Origin: JAGOUN01 sp040389005
GTDB lineage: Bacteria; Pseudomonadota; Gammaproteobacteria; JAGOUN01
Direction: 5' to 3'
Length of the DNA: 25,557 nucleotides
Assembly (NCBI GenBank): GCA_040389005.1
Contig: JAZKAS010000005.1
Location: 1-25,557, forward strand
Made by a program: the position numbers and the translations under genes. Shown piece after piece: positions 1-6,416 of this stretch. Under the pieces are notes generated by a model, which was not told the DNA's origin, ran no database searches, and saw only the letters and a program-made list of their open reading frames with translations. How positions within the stretch are numbered: position 1 is the first letter of the stretch; each line of letters begins with the position of its first letter.

Positions 1-196
1 CAAAGCCATGCATTTCTTCGCTATATTGAACTAAAGTGGGAAAGTTCTCTAACAAAAGTAGTGAGGAAATTGCTTCTGACACCCACTGACTTTTTCCTCG
101 TAAGCCATAACCATCGTGTAACACGCGTTCACGTAATTCTAAATGCAGCGCTGCCGGTACGACAAAGGTGATTTTTGTTTTTAATGTGTTAAGCAC
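1..196 (-). CDS. Third gene of the plasmid par cluster, partial (possible ribbon-helix-helix protein)
   Basis: A reading frame on the minus strand starts with GTG at 196-194, directly after the parB stop codon (197-199), and stays open to the window edge, so its 3' part is missing. The stop and the GTG abut and are in the same frame, which suggests translational coupling to parB. The visible 65 residues begin VLNTLKTKITFVV and include HDGYGLRGKSQW followed by SEAISSLLLLE. A short N-terminal strand followed by a basic helix and a second helix is compatible with a ribbon-helix-helix DNA-binding protein, but this is an inference from pattern only. Its place behind parA-parB suggests an accessory role in plasmid partition or control. 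Confidence 0.6.
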   Translation of the reverse strand, partial: MLNTLKTKITFVVPAALHLELRERVLHDGYGLRGKSQWVSEAISSLLLLENFPTLVQYSEEMHGF

Positions 197-1174
197 TTAC
201 GCGGTCCCTTTTTCTATCGAATTCATCGCGTCCTGAAAATACCTTACTAATGCCTTGCCTTCAAGTTTTCCATCCGCATAGGCATCCGTTAAAACACCTT
301 CTTTCATTAAGGCACGTAAAATAACCCGCATGGTATTTTCTCCGCGCACCGTAGCAGAAAGGTCTTTTAAAGTTGCAGGCGTAGAATCTGATTTTTGGAT
401 AAATAATTTATTCGTCGCGGCTTTTAAATCTTTTAAAGAAGCACCTTGAGAACACAGACTAATCAACGCATCTTGATCTTTTAAGGATGCTTTTACAATA
501 AACGCTGCTTTATCAAGATTACTCACTTTGTTTTCTTTAATGGCTTCGAATAACGCATCATTGCATTGAAGTATCAGCCGATATTGCGCCGATTGTGACA
601 CCGACATGCCGGTTAAATCACTGAGTTCTGCAGCGGTAACACGTTCAATCGCTTGTTCATGCTGCTTGCTATAAATATTAAGAATGGAACGAATATTATT
701 CACCCGTTCCCATAGAGAAAGGTCTTCACGCTCGTTATTCTCCATCCATTGCAAAATGACACGATTTAATGGGGTGGGTTTATCTTCAAAAATACGGGCT
801 TGGATATGCGCCTGGCCTGCAAGAATCGTCGCGAGTGTACGGCGTTCACCGGCAATTAATCGGTATTTTTCTTGGCACTTGTAAACCACTATAGGGTTAA
901 TTAAACCTTGCGCTAAAATAGATTTTGAAAGTGACTCCAGTTTTAACAACTCTTCTTTTTTCTTTTCAGCCAGAGGATCATTTTCATGAATACCTTGCCG
1001 AACATCGTCAAAACTCAAATGAAGCTCGCGCGGGTTTTCGGGATCGAGTTCTAATCGATCAATCGGCACCATTTCGACAAACAACTGACCTGAAAAATCA
1101 TGGGCGGCCTGAACCGTTTCTTCCATGCTGCGTGATAAAGACGAATTGATTGAAAACGATTTTCGTTTAGCCAT
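197..1174 (-). CDS. parB: Plasmid-type ParB partition protein
   Basis: ParB binds centromere-like sites and stimulates the ParA ATPase to segregate a replicon. The protein (325 aa from the chosen start) carries the ParB/Srx nucleotide-binding motif GERRTLA at about residues 109-115, the following box ENNEREDLS at about 146-154, and a helix-turn-helix region around 180-202 (AELSDLTGMSVSQSAQYRL). I chose the ATG at 1174 because an AAGG ribosome-binding sequence lies about nine bases upstream; a TTG two codons earlier is possible. The start overlaps the end of parA by 8 bp, so the two are co-translated. It is clearly different from the second ParB at 4532-5356. No parS site could be identified. 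Confidence 0.92.
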   Translation of the reverse strand: MAKRKSFSINSSLSRSMEETVQAAHDFSGQLFVEMVPIDRLELDPENPRELHLSFDDVRQGIHENDPLAEKKKEELLKLESLSKSILAQGLINPIVVYKCQEKYRLIAGERRTLATILAGQAHIQARIFEDKPTPLNRVILQWMENNEREDLSLWERVNNIRSILNIYSKQHEQAIERVTAAELSDLTGMSVSQSAQYRLILQCNDALFEAIKENKVSNLDKAAFIVKASLKDQDALISLCSQGASLKDLKAATNKLFIQKSDSTPATLKDLSATVRGENTMRVILRALMKEGVLTDAYADGKLEGKALVRYFQDAMNSIEKGTA

Positions 1175-2039
1175 GATCAAACACCTTATTTAAAATTTCT
1201 CGGCAGGTCGCTTCACATTCTTCGCGCGCCACATGGGTTTCTTTCAGCTCAAAAATACTTTTAGGTCGTGCGCCTTCTACTAAAATTTCAGAATATACCG
1301 CGCGTACTTTAATGGGGTTCGGTAGTACATAATTGCCAATACCCGGCATTTGACGAAGACTATCTAAAAATTCTTTATGTAGATTAATATCACGATATTT
1401 ATTCGGCAAAATACCGACTAAAGTAATCGGCGCGGTTTTAGGGCGTTTATAGGACTCTTGCTTCCAAAGTTGTAGCATTCCATAAATACCCTCGATAGAA
1501 AATTGCTCCATTTGCGCAGGAATTATTAAATGTGTTGCTGCTTTGATCGCAGCAATCGTCAAAGGTCCCTTTGAAGGTGGTGTATCAATAATAACTAAAT
1601 CATAACTTTTTTGTAATTCCGGCAATTCAACAAAGTATTTCAATTGCATATGGACTTTTTCGAGTACTTCGTTTTTCGTTACGGCTTCTGCTTCTAGCAA
1701 CTTTTGTGAATGCGAAGGCAATAATTCCAGTTGATCAATGCTAGTGGGATAAGGAACGGCTTCTTCACCATAGAAAATATTGGCAATACTACTGCGACCA
1801 TCCCATTGATCGTCTTGTTTTACATCATAATCGGGATGAATAGGCGGAATCTTGCCACTTTTATAGGTAGGATCATAATCCATCGGAATATAACGCCCAG
1901 ACAAATTCGCTTGTGGATCTAAATCGATTAGTAACACTCGCTTTTTAAGAACGAGGGATGCGTATTCTGCAAGATTAATACTGGTGGTTGTTTTACCCTC
2001 ACCGCCTTTATTAGTTGCACAAACGAGGACTTTGGCCAT
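1167..2039 (-). CDS. parA: Plasmid-type ParA ATPase
   Basis: ParA is the Walker-type ATPase that positions and separates plasmid copies together with ParB. The 290-residue protein opens with the deviant Walker A motif KGGEGKTT (residues 11-18), has the A' motif LLIDLDPQANLS (36-47) and a Walker B region LVIIDTPPSKGP (148-159). It lacks the N-terminal helix-turn-helix extension of long P1/F-type ParA proteins, so it is a short form. An insertion of about 45 residues follows the A' motif. The ATG at 2039 is preferred because the Walker A motif then sits close to the N-terminus as in the family; AGAG lies just upstream. A longer start at 2084 is possible. It runs divergently from rep, across the putative origin. 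Confidence 0.93.
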   Translation of the reverse strand: MAKVLVCATNKGGEGKTTTSINLAEYASLVLKKRVLLIDLDPQANLSGRYIPMDYDPTYKSGKIPPIHPDYDVKQDDQWDGRSSIANIFYGEEAVPYPTSIDQLELLPSHSQKLLEAEAVTKNEVLEKVHMQLKYFVELPELQKSYDLVIIDTPPSKGPLTIAAIKAATHLIIPAQMEQFSIEGIYGMLQLWKQESYKRPKTAPITLVGILPNKYRDINLHKEFLDSLRQMPGIGNYVLPNPIKVRAVYSEILVEGARPKSIFELKETHVAREECEATCREILNKVFDHG

Positions 2040-2227
2040 ATCTTCTCTTTTATTTATGACATAGGTTATGAATAAGCGTAACATAAGCTTGAGTTGAAGT
2101 TAAGAAGAAGATAAAATTATTACAAGCATAAGCAAAAAAACAACAAACTGTTTTATAGTTTTACTTAATAGTTTAAGAGTTTAGCGCGCGTAATGCATTG
2201 ATTAATAATGATTTATATTGGAAATGT
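2040..2227. other. AT-rich spacer between parA and the iterons, possible origin/operator region
   Basis: No gene is visible here. The stretch is very AT-rich and has short repeated words: ATAAGC occurs three times near 2070-2135, and ATAGTTT occurs at 2155-2161 and 2168-2174 with a related AGAGTTT at 2176-2182. It lies next to the iterons and in front of parA, so it could hold the melting region of the origin and the parAB promoter/operator. That is inferred from position. I found no convincing DnaA box. Confidence 0.35.
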
Positions 2228-2340
2228 GGGACGAATTCAGGATAACTCGCGACGTTTACAGGAAAAAATGACGACGTCAACAGGATGAAATCGGGACATC
2301 AACAGGAGAATTTTAACATGCACATGGGACGTATTCAGGC
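2228..2340 (+). repeat. Five direct iterons, probable replication origin
   Basis: Five copies of a 15-bp repeat with consensus GGGACGTNWWCAGGA lie directly in front of rep: GGGACGAATTCAGGA (2228), GCGACGTTTACAGGA (2249), ACGACGTCAACAGGA (2271), GGGACATCAACAGGA (2293) and GGGACGTATTCAGGC (2326). The common GAC is at 2230, 2251, 2273, 2295 and 2328, so the spacing is 21, 22, 22 and 33 bp. These are multiples of about one helical turn, placing all copies on the same face of the DNA. Iterons bound by the Rep protein are the rule for Rep_3-type theta replicons. The last copy lies close to the rep ribosome-binding site, so Rep may also control its own expression. Confidence 0.85.
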
Positions 2341-2366
2341 TAGATATATTAAAAAAGGTAGAGTCA

Positions 2367-3557
2367 ATGATTACGACCTTACCGTATAAAAATTTTGATT
2401 TAAAAAAGCATGTCGCTGCAATTCACTCGGCGACTAAACTTTCTTTAGTGCAGCGCAAAATTGCGAACGCATTGCTATTCAATGCGTATAATGAATTATC
2501 AGAAAAACAAGAGCATCAAATTCACATTCGCACCTTAAGCGAACTTATTGGTTATAACAGTAATGAACTTAACGCTATTAAAAGAGCACTTGTCAGCCTG
2601 ATATCCACAGTCGTTGAATGGAATTTGATTGATAAAGAACGCGCTGATAACGCCGGCGTTTGGAATGCCAGTGCCATTATTTCCGATGCCAGTATTTCAG
2701 GTGCCGTGTGTACCTATTCTTATAGCAATAAAATGCGCCAGTTACTCTATCGGCCCGAAATGTATGGCCGACTCAATATGCAAGTGCAAGCGCGCTTTAA
2801 ATCAAGCTACGGTTTAGTGTTGTATGAAAATTGTGTGCGCTATCAAAACATTCAAGAAACGCCCTGGTTTGACATGGCGGTTTTTCGCAAACTCATGGGT
2901 GTTGATGAAACAAAATATGCTGTGTTTAAAGATTTCCGCAAACGCGTGTTGGATATTGCGGTCAAAGAAGTTAATGAACACAGCGGGTTTAGCATTGATT
3001 ATTTACTTAAAAAAGTAGGGCGCACACCAGTCGCGATCAAATTTAATATGGCGACAAACCTTAAAAAATTGCCTTCTTCAGCGACAGAAGAAGTGCTACA
3101 ACAAGAATTTGCTTTTTCTAAACAACAAGCGGTTATCGCCGTGGCTGATTTTGGCGAAGCCTATGTTGAAGAAAAAATCGCCGTCGTGAAAAATTCAACG
3201 AGTTATAAAAAGAAATCCATTAAACATCTGGCAGGGTATATGCAAGGCGCATTAATGCAAGATTATAAAGATATTGAAAAAACACACGCACCTAAAAAAG
3301 CATCCGCAGCAGCACTTGTCTCTATTTCTCCAGAAAATCAATCGCAAAAAGAGAGTAGTCGTGATGAAAAACAAGAACAAAAGAAAATGATGGAACAATT
3401 TTATCAACACTCATTATCAGAACAAGAACAATTATTTTCTTTATTTGCTAAAACGGTTACTGGGACCATTTATGAAACTTTGTTGGCGCGTGACCATCTT
3501 GACAACACGATCGTCGCGAGAAAGTTTACACAGTTTTTGAAACAAAAAAGGGAGTAA
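2367..3557 (+). CDS. Rep_3 family plasmid replication initiator
   Basis: This is a theta-type initiator that would bind the upstream iterons and open the origin. The 396-residue protein has the two winged-helix organisation of the family. The first domain covers about residues 15-120 (SLVQRKIANALLFNAY), and the second about 145-230, with typical stretches YGLVLYENCVRY, TPWFDMAVFRKLMGV, FKDFRKRVLDIAVKEVNE and IDYLLKKVGR. The C-terminal third (about 230-396) is charged, glutamine- and lysine-rich, and not conserved in an obvious way. The ATG at 2367 follows an AAGGTAGAG ribosome-binding sequence. It is transcribed divergently from parAB, a common layout of low-copy plasmids. Related Rep proteins occur on Coxiella and Legionella plasmids (family knowledge). 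Confidence 0.93.
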   Translation: MITTLPYKNFDLKKHVAAIHSATKLSLVQRKIANALLFNAYNELSEKQEHQIHIRTLSELIGYNSNELNAIKRALVSLISTVVEWNLIDKERADNAGVWNASAIISDASISGAVCTYSYSNKMRQLLYRPEMYGRLNMQVQARFKSSYGLVLYENCVRYQNIQETPWFDMAVFRKLMGVDETKYAVFKDFRKRVLDIAVKEVNEHSGFSIDYLLKKVGRTPVAIKFNMATNLKKLPSSATEEVLQQEFAFSKQQAVIAVADFGEAYVEEKIAVVKNSTSYKKKSIKHLAGYMQGALMQDYKDIEKTHAPKKASAAALVSISPENQSQKESSRDEKQEQKKMMEQFYQHSLSEQEQLFSLFAKTVTGTIYETLLARDHLDNTIVARKFTQFLKQKRE

Positions 3558-3594
3558 TATTGATAATTATTAAGTTACATAATACTTATTAGTA

Positions 3595-3795
3595 CTATAC
3601 GGGTATCGCGCGCCCAGTAATCGGATCCACATAATAACGAATATGTGACGATCCTTCCGAGCGAGTAAAATAACACTCGCCAAACGCCGTCACTATTTTC
3701 GTAATTCGCACACACATCGTATGAGTTAAATTATGAATAAAAATTTCAGCGGCATGTTCATAGATTTTGATGTTAGAACGAATAGCGTGTGACAT
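3595..3795 (-). CDS. Small unrecognised protein, 66 aa
   Basis: I do not recognise this product. It is listed as real because a strong ribosome-binding sequence GAGGGGA lies seven bases before the ATG at 3795, and because it fills the space between rep and the DoxX gene. The protein is soluble, has histidines and two cysteines, and contains IKIYEHAAEIFIHNLTH and YVDPITGRAIPV. The last stretch looks like a short structured C-terminus. There is no signal peptide or membrane segment. It faces rep tail to tail, with 37 bp between the stops. An 8-bp palindrome lies about 70 bp upstream of its start. Confidence 0.6.
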   Translation of the reverse strand: MSHAIRSNIKIYEHAAEIFIHNLTHTMCVRITKIVTAFGECYFTRSEGSSHIRYYVDPITGRAIPV

Positions 3796-3863
3796 GATAA
3801 ATCCCCTCTGTTAACACAAGACAAACTCGTCAGTAAGGTATCTTAAAAACGAGCTTAGTCTCT

Positions 3864-3885
3864 CATAATCAAACAGGTGATTATG
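3864..3885. promoter_or_regulatory. Operator-like palindrome CATAATCA-N6-TGATTATG
   Basis: A perfect inverted repeat with 8-bp arms (CATAATCA at 3864-3871, TGATTATG at 3878-3885) and a 6-base centre lies between two genes read in the same direction: DoxX ends at 3933 and the small gene starts at 3795. Neither strand has a T-run after it, so it does not look like a terminator. Symmetry, arm length and position suggest a binding site for a dimeric repressor controlling the small gene. The binding protein is unknown. Confidence 0.4.
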
Positions 3886-3932
3886 TAGGCTGCTATTTGA
3901 TTCTTTTGTAAGCGATTGACGTTATTTTAAAG

Positions 3933-4448
3933 CTAGCGCGTATCGCCTTTTTTGTGATGTTGAATACTCAGCACTTGGTAAATGCCCGCATCAAAGGACC
4001 ATTTTCCTGCACCGCGAATGAGTAAGTAAATCGCAGCAAGTAACATCGCAATATCTGCGCGAATTTCATGCATCATACTCCAAAAACCATAACGTGACAG
4101 CTCGGGTAAATGAAAGATCCACCAATTTTCGCCGAGTAAAATCGTGATTTTAGTGGAAATAATGGCCACCAGCATTGTGATAATGAGAGGAATTGCCGCT
4201 AATCGCGTGATTAATCCTAGCAGAATTAATAGGCCACACGTGATTTCAATGACGCCAACAAACGGGCCAAAAATGCTTGCATAAGGAATGCCAATACTCT
4301 CAAATCGGCCACTGCCTAACATGCCAGAAAAAATTAATTTTTGAATACCTTCAGGAATAAATACCACGCTGATTAACAGCCGAATCAGTATCGTTGCCGC
4401 AGAATCGTGCGTTTGGAAAATAAGTCGCATGATGTTCAAATTCTTCAT
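3933..4448 (-). CDS. DoxX family membrane protein
   Basis: This is a 171-residue inner-membrane protein of the DoxX/SURF4-like family, whose members have four transmembrane helices and are linked to redox and oxidative-stress functions. Helices are visible at about residues 19-33, 58-80, 82-104 and 130-150. Family-like features are the arginine-led first helix (LIRLLISVVFIPEGIQKL), the VGVIEITCGLLILLGLITRLAA stretch in two parts, and EIRADIAMLLAAIYLLIRG near the end. The ATG at 4448 follows GAGGTGA with a six-base gap. It sits just left of the assembly gap, so its upstream context is lost. The exact substrate or partner cannot be read from the sequence. Confidence 0.85.
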   Translation of the reverse strand: MKNLNIMRLIFQTHDSAATILIRLLISVVFIPEGIQKLIFSGMLGSGRFESIGIPYASIFGPFVGVIEITCGLLILLGLITRLAAIPLIITMLVAIISTKITILLGENWWIFHLPELSRYGFWSMMHEIRADIAMLLAAIYLLIRGAGKWSFDAGIYQVLSIQHHKKGDTR

Positions 4449-4507
4449 AAGTCACCTCGTGCTAGTAATTTGTCTAAATGACTTTACCAGCATAGGCTTT
4501 TATGAAG

Positions 4508-4517
4508 NNNNNNNNNN
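4508..4517. other. Scaffold gap (ten Ns)
   Basis: Exactly ten unknown bases separate the plasmid-type block on the left from chromosome-type genes on the right. A fixed-length N run usually marks a join of unknown size between contigs, so gene order across this point is not established. Confidence 0.98.
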
Positions 4518-4531
4518 TAAATTGTAGAAAT

Positions 4532-5356
4532 TTATTCAGGTTGATCAAGTTGGTTAATGTCAATTTTCAATTTTTTTAACAACCCATCTAAAATATCTAA
4601 ATTCGCGAATTCGATTTTCAATGAACCTCGATTGACATCAAAATCGATCGAGGTGCGGCAGCCAATTTTATCAGTGACGATTTTTTCCAAATAGGCCAGG
4701 TTCGGATCTTTTTTAATGAGCGTATCAGCAGCGGGTGCTTGACTGAGTTTTTTTACTTCGAGTTCGAGTTTGCGCACATTCCAATGATAGGCCAAACATT
4801 TTTGTGCGAGCTCGCGTTGTAAGGACAACGAAAGTGCCGCGAGTGTTTTGCCATGGCCTTCGGATAATTGATTTTCAATAATGAGTTTTTGCACGCTAGG
4901 ATCGAGCTTTAATAAACGCAGAGTATTCGTAATTTTAACACGAGATTTCCCTACAGCGATGGCGACTTCATCATGAATATAACCAAATTCTTCAATTAAG
5001 CGTTGATACGCATTTGCTTCTTCAATCGGATTAAGATCTACGCGAATAATATTTTCAATCGCCGCAGCTTCGGCCGCTTGTTCGTCAGAAAAGCGATTAA
5101 TCAGACAATTGATTTCACTCCATCCGGCGAGCTGTGCCGCGCGCCAGCGGCGTTCACCGGCGATAATTTCATAATTGTGCTCATTGAGCGGTCGAACGAT
5201 AATCGGTTGTAATAAGCCGTTGGATTGTAAAGAATCCGCAAGCTCTTGCAGTGCTTCAGAATCAAATTCTTTTCGCGGTTGATATTTGCCGCGTTGCAAT
5301 TGTTCGATCGAAATAAGTTTTAGTTCTGCTTTGGGTCGTGATTTTTTTTCAGTCAT
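4532..5356 (-). CDS. parB: ParB/Spo0J family protein, canonical type, without adjacent ParA
   Basis: This is a 274-residue member of the chromosomal ParB/Spo0J family, a CTP-dependent DNA clamp loaded at parS. It shows YQPRKEF (25-31), the GERRWRA nucleotide-binding motif (68-74), ENIIRVDLNPIEEA (101-114) and a helix-turn-helix around 124-150. The C-terminal part (about 215-274) would be the dimerisation domain. I chose the ATG at 5356, after an AGGA about ten bases upstream, which gives the usual ParB N-terminus; a longer start at 5425 would lie inside the upstream gene. It overlaps the DUF3301 gene by 8 bp and so is probably coupled to it. No parA lies on this contig's end, which is unusual for a parB. 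Confidence 0.9.
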   Translation of the reverse strand: MTEKKSRPKAELKLISIEQLQRGKYQPRKEFDSEALQELADSLQSNGLLQPIIVRPLNEHNYEIIAGERRWRAAQLAGWSEINCLINRFSDEQAAEAAAIENIIRVDLNPIEEANAYQRLIEEFGYIHDEVAIAVGKSRVKITNTLRLLKLDPSVQKLIIENQLSEGHGKTLAALSLSLQRELAQKCLAYHWNVRKLELEVKKLSQAPAADTLIKKDPNLAYLEKIVTDKIGCRTSIDFDVNRGSLKIEFANLDILDGLLKKLKIDINQLDQPE

Positions 5357-5711
5357 GAGAATAAGTTCCTGGAAATGGAATGACTTTCCGGTCATCGTTT
5401 TCTGCAGAAGTTGATTTAAATTCAATATTCAACCATCCTTGGCCATAGCGTATCACTTGGCCGACACGACGATTATCGTGTTCATCCGCATAATGAAATT
5501 CAAACGTGCGCATTAACACAAAACTCCAACCCTGCCTAATAATACGGGTCTGAGATAAACCAATGGCATCATCCAATAATTGATAACCATTTTTGGCAAC
5601 AGCAGCATGTGCGAGCGCAAAGGCTTGCTCTTTTATATGCGTGTTGATGTACCAAAGATAAGTAAAAACAATTAAACCCAGTAAAAAAATTGCTGTCCAC
5701 ATACAATGCAT
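5349..5711 (-). CDS. DUF3301 family membrane-anchored protein
   Basis: The 120-residue protein has one N-terminal transmembrane helix (about residues 5-22) and the conserved pattern of DUF3301: GYQLLDDAIGLSQTRI (43-58), a tryptophan/arginine segment, then RTFEFHYADEHDNRRVGQVI (69-88) and a final GWLNIEF. The family is found in gammaproteobacteria and has no known function. The start is uncertain between ATG at 5711 and ATG at 5702; an AGG lies between two and eleven bases away respectively. Its end overlaps the start of the second ParB by 8 bp, so the two are probably one transcription unit. Confidence 0.8.
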   Translation of the reverse strand: MHCMWTAIFLLGLIVFTYLWYINTHIKEQAFALAHAAVAKNGYQLLDDAIGLSQTRIIRQGWSFVLMRTFEFHYADEHDNRRVGQVIRYGQGWLNIEFKSTSAENDDRKVIPFPGTYSHD

Positions 5712-5790
5712 AACCTGTTGAATAAAATAATTTCTCTTTCTAATAGTAACGAATAACGAAAAGTTACGAAAGCACGTATTCTTCCTTTGT

Positions 5791-5912
5791 CTACGCTTGT
5801 ACTGGTATAAACCCTAATTTATTAAAGAAACTTTGCACTTCTAATTTAAAAAATCGACCAAAGCGGCCATAAATTCGGCATTATCGGTACGTGAGTTTGC
5901 TAATTGCTTAAA
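5791..5912 (-). pseudogene. Possible remnant of a frameshifted gene
   Basis: Two short open segments on the minus strand read like one protein broken by a one-base shift at the A6 run 5848-5853 (T6 on the coding strand). The upstream segment reads FKQLANSRTDNAEFMAALVD and the downstream one, in the next frame, KLEVQSFFNKLGFIPVQA and a stop at 5791-5793. Adding one T to the run would join them. There is no start codon in the short open part and a stop precedes it, so at most the 3' end of an old gene is left. I do not recognise the family. The composition is protein-like, but chance is possible. Confidence 0.25.
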
Positions 5913-5926
5913 TTATAGTTTATTAT
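5897..5926 (+). promoter_or_regulatory. Candidate sigma-70 promoter of the histone-like gene
   Basis: TTGCTA at 5897-5902 and TATTAT at 5921-5926 are separated by 18 bp, in an AT-rich stretch about 50 bp ahead of the start codon at 5978. The match is moderate, and the site is proposed from sequence and position only. Confidence 0.35.
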
Positions 5927-5977
5927 TTCTTTGTGCTTGAATTTTCAGCATTTTTTTGTATGAACAAGGAGAATGTC

Positions 5978-6298
5978 ATGGTCGCTACTAAGAAAGTATC
6001 AAAAGTTAAAAAAGTATCTGTAACTCCAGAAAAGAAATTGGCGTTAAAGATTGCCGCGCTTGAAAAGAAACTTAAGAAAGCTGAACTCGATACGGCTAAG
6101 AAAATTGCGAAGTTGAAAGCAGATCACAAGAAACGTGTTGACAAAGCCGCTAAAGCTGCAGTTAAAAAAGTTGCAAAGAAAAAAGCAGCGCCTAAAAAAC
6201 CTGCCGCTAAGAAACCGGTTGCAAAGAAAAAAGTAGCTAAGAAACCAGCTGCTAAAAAAGTAACAAAAAAGAAAGCGGTTAAAAAAGCGACTGCTTAA
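5978..6298 (+). CDS. Histone H1-like nucleoid protein
   Basis: This is a very basic 106-residue protein that should bind DNA without sequence specificity. Residues 1-55 hold a charged helical segment (PEKKLALKIAALEKKLKKAE), likely a coiled coil. Residues 55-106 are a low-complexity tail of lysine, alanine and proline built from repeats such as KKPAAKKPVAKKK. This resembles eukaryotic H1 tails and the H1-like proteins of Coxiella (Hq1), Chlamydia and other bacteria. The ATG at 5978 follows AGGAG with a six-base gap; a GTG at 5933 in the same frame has no such site. It is a single-gene unit closed by the terminator at 6341-6366. In Coxiella such proteins are linked to chromatin compaction in the small-cell form (family knowledge). 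Confidence 0.88.
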   Translation: MVATKKVSKVKKVSVTPEKKLALKIAALEKKLKKAELDTAKKIAKLKADHKKRVDKAAKAAVKKVAKKKAAPKKPAAKKPVAKKKVAKKPAAKKVTKKKAVKKATA

Positions 6299-6340
6299 AC
6301 CCGCGACTGACAGATTACGTTTGTCAATCAGTTATATTAA

Positions 6341-6366
6341 AAGCCAAGGTGACTTGGCTTTTTTTA
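6341..6366 (+). terminator. Rho-independent terminator after the histone-like gene
   Basis: A perfect 8-bp stem, AAGCCAAG (6341-6348) and CTTGGCTT (6353-6360), with loop GTGA, is followed by TTTTTA. It lies 42 bp after the stop codon of the H1-like gene and is a textbook intrinsic terminator on the plus strand. Confidence 0.92.
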
Positions 6367-6416
6367 TTTGCTAAGATGAAAACAGGTTTTTTAATGATAT
6401 TAACAAGGTAAAAATA

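Noticed and set aside
684..1149. Plus-strand open frames of 66 and 74 codons inside parB
   Set aside because: They are shadows of a well-supported parB on the other strand and have no ribosome-binding site or family features.
5978..6298. Repetitive DNA or CRISPR-like array in the H1-like gene
   Set aside because: The repeats are codon repeats of a lysine/alanine/proline tail with irregular spacing; there are no spacers. No CRISPR array was seen anywhere in the window.
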